Shown piece after piece: positions 53,864-61,656 of a DNA stretch of 64,000 nt (positions are counted from its first letter, which is position 1; each line of letters begins with the position of its first letter). The stretch is from Desulfoscipio geothermicus. Lineage in GTDB: Bacteria > Bacillota > Desulfotomaculia > Desulfotomaculales > Desulfallaceae. Location: contig JAENYF010000010.1 of the NCBI GenBank assembly GCA_016841905.1, positions 1 to 64,000 of the forward strand, given 5' to 3'. A program made the translations under genes and the position numbers. The notes under the pieces are model-generated. The model was not told the origin of the DNA and ran no database searches. It saw only the letters and a list, made by a program, of their open reading frames with translations.

Positions 53864-55498
53864 ATGCCCATCACGGAAATATTATCGCGCAATGCCGAGT
53901 TGTACCCCCAAGAAACCTGCCTGACTGAGATTAATATGGACCTCCAGGAAAGCCATAATGTCACTTGGCTGGAGTACGAGCTAATTGAAAACAGCCCAGC
54001 CGGTGAATACCGGCGGGAAATGTCCTGGCAAGTTTTTGACGAAAAAGCAAATCGGCTTGCCAATCTACTGCTGAAGAGGGGGATACAAAAAGGAGATAAG
54101 GTAGCTATTCTCTTAATGAATTGCCTGGAATGGTTGCCGATATATTTTGGTATATTAAAAGCCGGCGCTGTTGCCGTACCTTTAAATTTTCGTTACACAG
54201 CTGAGGAGATCAAGTATTGTTTAGATTTATCGGATACCATTGCTTTAATTTTCGGACCTGAATTTATTGGCCGGGTGGAAACGATTTATGCTCAGATACC
54301 TAAAGTGAAGATAATTTTTTATGCCGGAGAAAACCGTCCCAGTTTTGCTGAAAACTATGACCGTCTTACCGCCAATTGCTGTTCCAGAGCCCCAAAGATT
54401 AAACTTACCGATGAAGATGATGCAGTTATTTACTTCTCCTCTGGAACGACGGGCTTTCCCAAGGCAATTTTGCATACACACCAAAGTTTGATGTCATCAT
54501 GCATGACAGAACTTAAACACCACGCCCAAACACATGAGGATAATTTTTTGTGCATACCACCACTATACCATACCGGTGCTAAAATGCACTGGTTCGGTAG
54601 TTTGGTGTCAGGGAGCAAAGCCGTATTACTGCGCGGTGTTAAGCCGGAATGGATCCTTAAAACAGTCTCTGAGGAAAAAATTACCATTGTTTGGCTTTTA
54701 GTGCCCTGGGCCCAGGATATTTTAGATGCTTTAGATAGAGACGATATAAAGCTAGAAGATTATGAGCTTTCCCAGTGGCGCCTGATGCACATTGGCGCGC
54801 AGCCAGTGCCGCCCAGTCTGATCCGTCGCTGGAAAGAGTATTTTCCTAACCATTTATACGATACTAACTATGGCCTTAGCGAAGCTATCGGACCCGGCTG
54901 TGTTCATTTAGGCACTGAGAACATTCACAAAATCGGCGCCATCGGAATACCGGGCTACAATTGGGAAGCTAAGATCACCGACGAAAATGGCTGCGAGGTA
55001 ACCCAGGGACAGGTTGGGGAACTGGTAGTTAAAGGTCCGGGGGTCATGAAATGCTATTATAACGACCCGGAATCAACAACTGCAGTAATTAAGGACGGCT
55101 GGTTATTCACTGGCGATATGGCTCGAATGGATACTGATGGTTTTATTTATTTGGTTGACCGGAAAAAAGATGTGATTATCAGCGGTGGGGAAAATTTATA
55201 TCCGGTACAAATTGAAGATTTTCTGCGTGCGCATCAGGCTGTTAAGGATGTTGCAGTCATTGGTCTGCCTGATCAGCGGCTAGGTGAAATAGCAGCTGCA
55301 ATCATTGAACTAAAACCAGATTGCCAGTGCACTGACGAAGAAATTAAGTCCTTTTGCAAACCAATGCCCCGGTATAAACGCCCGCGAAAAATAATTTTTG
55401 ATGAGGTCCCGCGCAACCCTACCGGCAAAATTGAAAAACCGAGGTTAAGGGAAAAATACGGTGCAATTAGTTTAGTAGCAGCACAAACAGAGAGATAA
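53864..55498 (+). CDS. AMP-forming acyl-CoA synthetase / ligase
   Basis: A 544-aa adenylate-forming enzyme that activates a carboxylic acid to acyl-CoA. Motifs: YFSSGTTGFPKAILHTHQSL (P-loop), the substrate-site region IGAQPVPPSLIRRWKEYFPN, TNYGLSEAIGPGCVHLG, GWLFTGDMARMDTDGFIYLV, DRKKDVIISGGENLYPVQIE and the catalytic Lys in NPTGKIEKPRLREKYG. The acid used (fatty, aromatic or other) cannot be told by eye. The ATG at 53864 follows GGGAGGA by 10 nt; the TTG at 53837 lies before it. Gap of about 180 nt to the HdrD-like gene, same strand, so a possible shared pathway. Confidence 0.92.
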   Translation: MPITEILSRNAELYPQETCLTEINMDLQESHNVTWLEYELIENSPAGEYRREMSWQVFDEKANRLANLLLKRGIQKGDKVAILLMNCLEWLPIYFGILKAGAVAVPLNFRYTAEEIKYCLDLSDTIALIFGPEFIGRVETIYAQIPKVKIIFYAGENRPSFAENYDRLTANCCSRAPKIKLTDEDDAVIYFSSGTTGFPKAILHTHQSLMSSCMTELKHHAQTHEDNFLCIPPLYHTGAKMHWFGSLVSGSKAVLLRGVKPEWILKTVSEEKITIVWLLVPWAQDILDALDRDDIKLEDYELSQWRLMHIGAQPVPPSLIRRWKEYFPNHLYDTNYGLSEAIGPGCVHLGTENIHKIGAIGIPGYNWEAKITDENGCEVTQGQVGELVVKGPGVMKCYYNDPESTTAVIKDGWLFTGDMARMDTDGFIYLVDRKKDVIISGGENLYPVQIEDFLRAHQAVKDVAVIGLPDQRLGEIAAAIIELKPDCQCTDEEIKSFCKPMPRYKRPRKIIFDEVPRNPTGKIEKPRLREKYGAISLVAAQTER

Positions 55499-55513
55499 GG
55501 AACACTGTCAGAA

Positions 55514-55541
55514 AGCACGCTGATTTGTCTATCGGCGTGCT
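55514..55541. terminator. hairpin between convergent genes
   Basis: AGCACGCTGAT pairs with ATCGGCGTGCT (one G-T) around a 6-nt loop; T-run weak. Confidence 0.55.
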
Positions 55542-55562
55542 CCTTTATGAACTCAAACACTG

Positions 55563-57098
55563 CTACATTAATGGTGCGAATATCCGAACAAAGCTCTGCA
55601 AAGCCCTGGTAGGCCATTTAATAGCGGCAATATCTTCGACTTGAATTTGGGTACAGATTTTTAGCGTGTTAAGATAATCCTCCTTGAGCTGCCAGACTGC
55701 TTCAGATTTATATAACCATGTACCACATTCAAAATGTAAATATAAACTTCTAAAGTCAAGGTTAGCTGAACCTACTGTAGCTAATTCATCGTCTGCCACA
55801 AAGGTTTTGGAATGGTTAAAGCCAGGTTGATATTCATATATTTTTACCCCTGCTTCAATAAGCTGCGAATAATATGATTGGGTCACCAAGTGTACATACC
55901 ATTTATCCGGGCAGTGCGGAGTGACAATCCTTACATCTACACCATTCCGGGCAGCTAGGCAAAGGGCAGTAACTATTTCATTATCCGCGATGAGATATGG
56001 CGTATTGATATATACGTAATTTTTAGCTTTATTAATAATATTAAGATAAATATTTTCCGCTACCAGGTCCTCATCAAGGGGCATATCCGCATAGGGCTGG
56101 ACGAATCCATCGGAAGCATATGGTAGCCCATTGTGATAGGACGGCCTGTAACTTTCATAATCAGTATCTGTAGGTATAGTCGCATTCCAAAGGTGCAGGA
56201 ACATAAAAGTAAAACTCCAGGCCGCATCACCTTTAACCATAATGCCGGCATCTTTCCAATGACCATGTTTGGGATAAGCATTAATATATTCATCAGCCAG
56301 ATTTATACCGCCGGTAAAGGCAACCCGTCCATCAATAACAACAATTTTTCTATGGTCACGGTTATTCATACGAAGCGACAAAACCGGTGAAACAGGATTA
56401 AAAGCGATACATTGAATACCCATACTGGCTAGTTTCTGATTAAAACCGGGCGGCAGAAGGTAAATCGACCCCACATCATCATACATAATCCGCACCTCTA
56501 CTCCCTCCCGCACCTTCTGCACCACAATCGCCAGGATTTCGTCCCAAAGCAGGCCTTCTTCCAAAATAAAGAATTCCATAAAAATGTATTGCTTAGCCTG
56601 TAGTAACTCTTCAATTACTTTTTTGAACATAACTTCTCCGGGAGACAAATATTGAGTAACGGTATTTTTATAAATTGGGAATAGTGAAGTATTTAAAATA
56701 TATCTCGATTGATTGGCGATACTCTTGTCTAATTCCGCCAATTCATTGATTATATTTTGATCCTGAGCCAGGTAATGGCTAATGGTTAGAAATTCTTTGA
56801 GGATTTTTTCCTTGAATATTCTCATACTTTTGTTATTACCCAGTACAAAATACAGCAGAGCGCCAATAATTGGCAAGGTTAATAACGGTATGATTAAGGC
56901 AATCTTGTAAATTGGGTTGCTGCGGCTATTAATAATTTTGAACAACAGCATAATACTCAGCAGCATAAATAAGCCTTGTACATAGATAAAATATTCATTT
57001 AGTTTCCAGAGAAAGAACAGTAAAAAAGCTATCTGAATAATAATCGCTATAGCTACAATGGTCATCCTGTTTATAATAAATTTGAGTATTTTCTTCAC
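55563..57098 (-). CDS. cls: cardiolipin synthase (phospholipase D family)
   Basis: Membrane enzyme that condenses two phosphatidylglycerols into cardiolipin. About 511 aa: two N-terminal membrane helices (IVAIAIIIQIAFLLFFLWKL, and IIPLLTLPIIGALLYFVLGN with the PLDc_N motif), then two PLD domains with HxKxxxxD motifs: NNRDHRKIVVIDGRVAFTGG and GFNHSKTFVADDELATVGSA. The C terminus ends FVRIFAPLM, close to the usual FxRLFSPIL tail. The GTG at 57098 lies 10 nt after GGAGGGAG; upstream in-frame starts to 57161 have no ribosome site. Confidence 0.93.
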   Translation of the reverse strand: MKKILKFIINRMTIVAIAIIIQIAFLLFFLWKLNEYFIYVQGLFMLLSIMLLFKIINSRSNPIYKIALIIPLLTLPIIGALLYFVLGNNKSMRIFKEKILKEFLTISHYLAQDQNIINELAELDKSIANQSRYILNTSLFPIYKNTVTQYLSPGEVMFKKVIEELLQAKQYIFMEFFILEEGLLWDEILAIVVQKVREGVEVRIMYDDVGSIYLLPPGFNQKLASMGIQCIAFNPVSPVLSLRMNNRDHRKIVVIDGRVAFTGGINLADEYINAYPKHGHWKDAGIMVKGDAAWSFTFMFLHLWNATIPTDTDYESYRPSYHNGLPYASDGFVQPYADMPLDEDLVAENIYLNIINKAKNYVYINTPYLIADNEIVTALCLAARNGVDVRIVTPHCPDKWYVHLVTQSYYSQLIEAGVKIYEYQPGFNHSKTFVADDELATVGSANLDFRSLYLHFECGTWLYKSEAVWQLKEDYLNTLKICTQIQVEDIAAIKWPTRALQSFVRIFAPLM

Positions 57099-57286
57099 GT
57101 ATGATGTTCTCCCTCCATGCAAAGGTGTCAACATATGCATAATACATCTATTCTTGTGCACAGCACAACTTATTTAGGTCAGTAAAATTTTATCAATAGT
57201 TAATGGGATAAGAAGGCGGTATGGGTAGGTAGAAGCTATTTTACTCTTTAAAGAGCTTAATTATGACTAAACCGAGGTGAAATAAA

Positions 57287-57496
57287 ATGTTTGGCTTTGG
57301 CTTACAAAAAAAAACCATCAAAGAACTTCGTAAAAACCAAGGTTTAACAGCAAAAGAACTGGCTCAGTTGGTAAAAGTAGAAACCGTGAAGATCCTACAA
57401 ATTGAGGATACAAAGCTTAGAGATGTACCGGAACCTCTGAAAACAAGGCTAATACCATTGTTAAGGGGTGACTATATGAACAAAATACCGTGGTAA
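57287..57496 (+). CDS. small helix-turn-helix (Xre-like) protein, 69 aa
   Basis: A short DNA-binding protein with an HTH: TIKELRKNQGLTAKELAQLV followed by KVETVKILQIEDTKLRDVPE, similar to the Cro/C1 fold. No other domain. ATG after GAGGTG. It lies upstream of the DUF3048 gene on the same strand (about 100 nt) and might regulate it, though this is only positional. Confidence 0.8.
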   Translation: MFGFGLQKKTIKELRKNQGLTAKELAQLVKVETVKILQIEDTKLRDVPEPLKTRLIPLLRGDYMNKIPW

Positions 57497-57600
57497 ATAC
57501 GCCCATTGGCAAAATTCAATGATAACCTATCTCTTAAAATACCTTACCCGCACGTAAATAATGTTAATATAGAAAAAATGGAAGCGGAAAGGTGAATAAA

Positions 57601-58623
57601 ATGTCGAATATTAGGATAGGCCTTTGGTTAAAATATGCCCTATTACTCCTAATTACAGTTATTCTTTTCATTGCTCTCCATGGCTGCGGCAAGAAGCACA
57701 TTCAGTATGCCATGGAAAGACCTGGTGAAAATCCTTCATCGGAGACGGAATTTTACAGACCGCAGGATAGCGTTCCAGTTAATGCAATGCTTGCGCGGCC
57801 TATTGCCGTAACAATAGATAATTCCAGCTCGGCCCGTCCCCAATCAGGACTAGACCAGGCCGGCCTAGTCTATGAGGTACCTGTGGAGGGAGGCGTCACC
57901 AGGTATCTCGCTGTCTTTTTTCACGAAGGCGCAAAAACCATCGGCCCAATTCGCTCCGCCCGACCTTACTTGATCGAGTTGGCCCGGGAATGGGATGCCA
58001 TCTACATTCATTGCGGCCAAAGTCCCCAGGCCCAAACATATTTTGCCGAAAACCAGGTCGCCCATATCAACGAAATGTTCCACCCTACCGGTTTCTGGCG
58101 GAATAAATCCAGGCAGGCACCCTTCAATCTATACACCGACACTAATTCCCTATGGCAGGAAATTACCAAATTAGGCTGGGGTAACAAGGTAGTTCTCGCC
58201 GACTACCCGTTACGTGGAGCAGGAGATCAGCTCTCCGGTCAAGTTGCAGAGAAACTGACCATTATCTATCCATACGGCAGAGTGGGCTTTCAATATGATG
58301 CCACAACCAATACCTACTTGCGTTTTTTGAACGACTGTCCTTACTTGGATTTAAATTCTGGTATGCAGCTATCAGCTGCCAATGTCTTGATACAACAGGT
58401 ATCCATGTGGGCATTTGACAGCGAGGGCCGACTGGAGGTGGATCTATTTGGTCAGGGAAAAGCTTGGTTTTTCTCCAACGGTCAGATGCAGGAAGGAACT
58501 TGGCGCAAAGATTCTAGCACTAGCCGTACCCGTTTTTATGACCAAACAAACGTGGAGTTGAGCATGACCAAAGGTATCACCTGGATCCAGCTGATTTCAG
58601 AACAAATGCAGCTAAATTTTTAG
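57601..58623 (+). CDS. DUF3048 lipoprotein (YerB-like)
   Basis: Lipoprotein of 340 aa. Signal YALLLLITVILFIALHGCGK with the lipobox Cys near residue 29. The DUF3048 region has PIAVTIDNSSSARPQSGLDQ, AGLVYEVPVEGGVTRYLAVF and GPIRSARPYLIELAREWDAI, then a C-terminal beta domain. Members such as YerB are exported and of unknown function, often in spore formers. The ATG at 57601 follows GCGGAAAGG by 9 nt; the GTG at 57592 overlaps that site. Confidence 0.9.
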   Translation: MSNIRIGLWLKYALLLLITVILFIALHGCGKKHIQYAMERPGENPSSETEFYRPQDSVPVNAMLARPIAVTIDNSSSARPQSGLDQAGLVYEVPVEGGVTRYLAVFFHEGAKTIGPIRSARPYLIELAREWDAIYIHCGQSPQAQTYFAENQVAHINEMFHPTGFWRNKSRQAPFNLYTDTNSLWQEITKLGWGNKVVLADYPLRGAGDQLSGQVAEKLTIIYPYGRVGFQYDATTNTYLRFLNDCPYLDLNSGMQLSAANVLIQQVSMWAFDSEGRLEVDLFGQGKAWFFSNGQMQEGTWRKDSSTSRTRFYDQTNVELSMTKGITWIQLISEQMQLNF

Positions 58624-58822
58624 TAATACACCTAGACAATGCAAAGACGCCCTTCTCCATTACGAGAATGTGCCTTTTCTAATGTAGGCGACACATTGAT
58701 TGAACCGGTGATAATAATTTGCAGTCCTCTTCCTTGCTACTTGGATATGCCGCTTTATATATTTGTCCGTTGCATAAACATTTCTAAAGCTAAAAACACA
58801 ACGCTGAATAACTTCTTTATCT

Positions 58823-59434
58823 TTATATTATAGCTGCTAAAGCATCTGTAATTTTATTAGCACCTATGTATATCATTTCCTTGGATACTGCGTTTAAATA
58901 TTCCAGACTTGATTCGTTTACTTTGGTATGTGTTACCACCATACCAACTGATATATTACCGATAGGAGGCAACCTGTTTTTTATTTGTTTAATAGAAGAA
59001 GCAGGCCATATCGGTGCATGTTTTACACATAAATAACCTAGTACATTAACGTCATGGGTATTTAGAGCATCGACACCGATAATCAGGGTTTCCTTGTCTT
59101 TTGGCAGAATTGACGCATATTGGGCTACTTTAGTTGCACCAATTGGTTTATCCAATGTGCCCCATACATTTCTAAAGCCCCGGTCTCTTAGCATTGTCCC
59201 TACTAATGGTCCCAATGAATCACCTATAATTTCGTTAGTACCTATACATACCACCAGTATTCTTTGATATACTTCGAAAAGCTCATATTTAGTAATCCCT
59301 TCGATAATTCGTTGCGTTGCGTTTTCATCTTTATAATATGCATATCCAGCCCACGTTTCAGGTACTATTACCTGCCTATTGTCTAAATTGATATTTTGAT
59401 TACTTTCAATTGCAGTATTAACTGGCTTATTAAT
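58823..59434 (-). CDS. DUF1256 / YyaC-like sporulation protein with a long N terminus
   Basis: Relative of Bacillus YyaC and, in fold, of GPR and hydrogenase-maturation peptidases. The core has VVCIGTNEIIGDSLGPLVGT, GTLDKPIGATKVAQYASI, LIIGVDALNTHDVNVLGYLC and GNISVGMVVTHTKVN. Starting at the GTG at 59254 would drop a protein-like extension in the same frame: LDNRQVIVPETWAGYAYYKD, NATQRIIEGITKYELFEVYQ and RILVV. The frame is open back to an AGT-GAT-ATT after a TGA. The only start near the GGGGGGTG site in this frame is ATT at 59434; a GTG at 59439 is in another frame. So either an ATT start or a small frameshift at the beginning is implied. Confidence 0.75.
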   Translation of the reverse strand: MNKPVNTAIESNQNINLDNRQVIVPETWAGYAYYKDENATQRIIEGITKYELFEVYQRILVVCIGTNEIIGDSLGPLVGTMLRDRGFRNVWGTLDKPIGATKVAQYASILPKDKETLIIGVDALNTHDVNVLGYLCVKHAPIWPASSIKQIKNRLPPIGNISVGMVVTHTKVNESSLEYLNAVSKEMIYIGANKITDALAAII

Positions 59435-59844
59435 ATCACTTCACCCCCCAAATATTCATTTTTCTATGCCATGCTGCTCAAATTAATATTGATATTACTT
59501 AGTTATTTTTGATTTCTTATTTGTTGTAGCATTTACTGTTCTTTATGCTTACGCAACTGATATTCTATTGCACTTTAATTCACCGTGATTATCTGCCCTT
59601 AAGGAATATAGTTCATTGCAGCCCCATAATAATATTGAGCAGCACAAACATATTAAAAAAATTTGAGTTTTCTCAACATTGCCCCCTCAAATTCATGCTT
59701 CTATTTTACCACTTGAAGCGGTTTGTTCACAGAACCCTTTCTTTTACTCATTCAAATTGGCTACAGCGCTTATCCCCAGTAACATCACTAACACTTTTGC
59801 ACCCTTTAAGCTCCACATCTTTCTAGGTTAATGTTATCATTAAT
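59435..59844. other. intergenic region
   Basis: About 410 nt; the plus-strand ORF of 93 codons here has no ribosome site and unbalanced composition, so I do not call it. Otherwise only promoter-like AT-rich DNA for the DUF1256 gene. Confidence 0.35.
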
Positions 59845-59881
59845 AAAAAAACAGGCCTGCTTGTGCAATAGCCAGGCCTGC
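59845..59881 (-). terminator. terminator of the fdh-nuo operon
   Basis: On the minus strand CAGGCCTG occurs twice (self-complementary) around a 13-nt loop and is followed by TTTTTTT, just past the NuoF stop. Confidence 0.88.
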
Positions 59882-59900
59882 TCTATATATGCCGTTATGT

Positions 59901-61124
59901 TTACGAAATCAGTTTTCGTTCATACTCATACCTAAAATGCTGCAGTGAGGTAAGGATAGGGCTGGGGGAAGCTTGACCCAAACCACATAAACAAACTCTC
60001 TCCATTACTTTTGTTAACTGAATCATATGCTCAATGTCCTGCAAAGTCCCCCGACCCCTGTTTATCCTGTCCATTATCTCGTAACACCTGAATGTACCTT
60101 CGCGGCAGGGATTGCATTTGCCGCAAGATTCTTCTTTAAAAAATTTAGCTATATGGGTGACGATATCGACTATATCTCGGGTCTCATCCATAATAAATAA
60201 AGCACCTGTGCCTAGCGTGGCTCCTATGCCACGCATGGAATCAAAATCAATGGGGGTATCCAGCAGGTATTCCGGGATAAAACCGCCTGAAGTACCGCCA
60301 ACCTGCACCGCCTTGAACTTCCTGCCGCATTTAACTCCGCCGCCAAAATCATAAATTATTTCTCGGAGTGTAGCACTTGTCGGTACTTCGATAAAGACCC
60401 GGTTTTCAACATCGCCCGTTAGAGTTAATACTTTTGTCCCCGGGTATTTAGACGCACCTATAGCAGCAAACCAATCGGCACCGTTGAGCACGATTTGAGG
60501 CAGGTTAGCGAAGGTTTCAACATTGTTGACTATAGTTGGCTTACCCCAAAGGCCGGAAACGCCGGGAAACGGCGGTTTAAAGCGGGGTTCACCGCGATGG
60601 CCTTCAATTGATTCAATGAGAGCGGATTCTTCACCGCAGACATAGGCACCACCACCCATGCGTACTTCGATATTGAAATCACCCAATATACCTTTGCTGC
60701 GGGCTTTGTCAATAGCCAGGTTCAGCAATTCTACCACATAGGGATATTCTCCTCGACAGTAAATATAACCCTGTTTGGCATTGACCGCATGGCCGCAGAT
60801 AGCCATACCCTCAAGCAACTGCTGGGGGTCCTTCTGCACGATAATGCGGTCCTTATAGGTACCAGGTTCACCTTCGTCAAAATTGCAAACTACATAGGTC
60901 ACCTCGGCATCGGTGGGTACAAAGCTCCATTTAAGTCCACAGTTGAAAGCTGCTCCGCCACGGCCGCGCAGGTTGGACTTTTTAACCTCGGCAATCAGGT
61001 CGGCTCGGGACATCGACCGAGCTTTCTCCAGACCCTGATAACCGCCAGCTTGCAAGTAGTCCTCGAGCTTTGCTGGGTTAATTTGGTCTGCGTTGCGCAG
61101 AACAATACGCTGTTCTTCAGTCAA
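59901..61124 (-). CDS. NuoF-like NADH dehydrogenase subunit (formate dehydrogenase beta)
   Basis: A 407-aa FMN- and NAD-binding subunit like NuoF/HoxF. Seen: the FMN/NAD motif LRGRGGAAFNCGLKWSFVP near residue 55, CNFDEGEPGTYKDR, MGGGAYVCGEESALIESIEG, VGGTSGGFIPEYLL, and the [4Fe-4S] N3-type motif ESCGKCNPCREGTFRCYEI with its fourth ligand in VCLCGLGQ. The N-terminal thioredoxin-like and C-terminal double-ferredoxin modules of HydB-type proteins are missing, so this is the short form. Start TTG, 7 nt after GGGAGG. Third gene of the fdhA-nuoE-nuoF operon: with FdhA and NuoE it should form an NAD-linked formate dehydrogenase. Confidence 0.93.
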   Translation of the reverse strand: MTEEQRIVLRNADQINPAKLEDYLQAGGYQGLEKARSMSRADLIAEVKKSNLRGRGGAAFNCGLKWSFVPTDAEVTYVVCNFDEGEPGTYKDRIIVQKDPQQLLEGMAICGHAVNAKQGYIYCRGEYPYVVELLNLAIDKARSKGILGDFNIEVRMGGGAYVCGEESALIESIEGHRGEPRFKPPFPGVSGLWGKPTIVNNVETFANLPQIVLNGADWFAAIGASKYPGTKVLTLTGDVENRVFIEVPTSATLREIIYDFGGGVKCGRKFKAVQVGGTSGGFIPEYLLDTPIDFDSMRGIGATLGTGALFIMDETRDIVDIVTHIAKFFKEESCGKCNPCREGTFRCYEIMDRINRGRGTLQDIEHMIQLTKVMERVCLCGLGQASPSPILTSLQHFRYEYERKLIS

Positions 61125-61148
61125 TTCAATACCTCCCTTCTTTTGTGC

Positions 61149-61595
61149 TTACCTGCATTGAGCCAGCATTTCAGGCACCTGTGCAGGCTTAATATCAGTA
61201 TAGGGCACGCCGTTGATGGTAATAACCGGGGTGGCCTGACATTGGCCAACGCACTCGGTAAACTCCAGGGTAAATTTTCCGTCCGCCGTGGTTTCACCCA
61301 TCTTGATGCCCAGCTCTCTTTCCAGAACGGCAATCACTTCTGCAACTCCGGCTATATGACAAGGAGCGCTTTCGCAGATCCGAATTATATATCTGCCTCT
61401 CTTGTCAAACTTTAAATATGAATAAAAAGTGGCCGTGCCAAAGGCCTGAGATGCCGAAACGCTAAAAACCGCTGCCGCTTCGCGCACTGCCTCTTCCGGG
61501 AGATAGTTATATTCTCTTTGCACCGCGTGATAAGCTTCAAGCAATCCGCCGGGCAGATCTTTGTAGTTATTCAGAATCTGTTTATATTCCTCCAC
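61149..61595 (-). CDS. NuoE-like thioredoxin-fold [2Fe-2S] subunit
   Basis: A 148-aa subunit of the 24-kDa NuoE family. The N-terminal helical bundle (LPGGLLEAYHAVQREYNYLP, then EEAVREAAAVFSVS) is followed by the thioredoxin-like [2Fe-2S] domain with ligands in RICESAPCHIAG and ECVGQCQATPVITING. It transfers electrons between FdhA and the NuoF-like subunit. GTG start; gap of 24 nt to the next gene and about 60 nt to fdhA, so one operon. Confidence 0.93.
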   Translation of the reverse strand: MEEYKQILNNYKDLPGGLLEAYHAVQREYNYLPEEAVREAAAVFSVSASQAFGTATFYSYLKFDKRGRYIIRICESAPCHIAGVAEVIAVLERELGIKMGETTADGKFTLEFTECVGQCQATPVITINGVPYTDIKPAQVPEMLAQCR

Positions 61596-61656
61596 TGGTA
61601 GTTCACCACCTCAATGGATTTTAATCTTCTTCCAATAAACTCCAGCTTAGCTGCAG

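Noticed and set aside
59545-59826. 93-codon plus-strand ORF
   Set aside because: No ribosome site; residue composition (Leu/His/Ser-rich) looks random.
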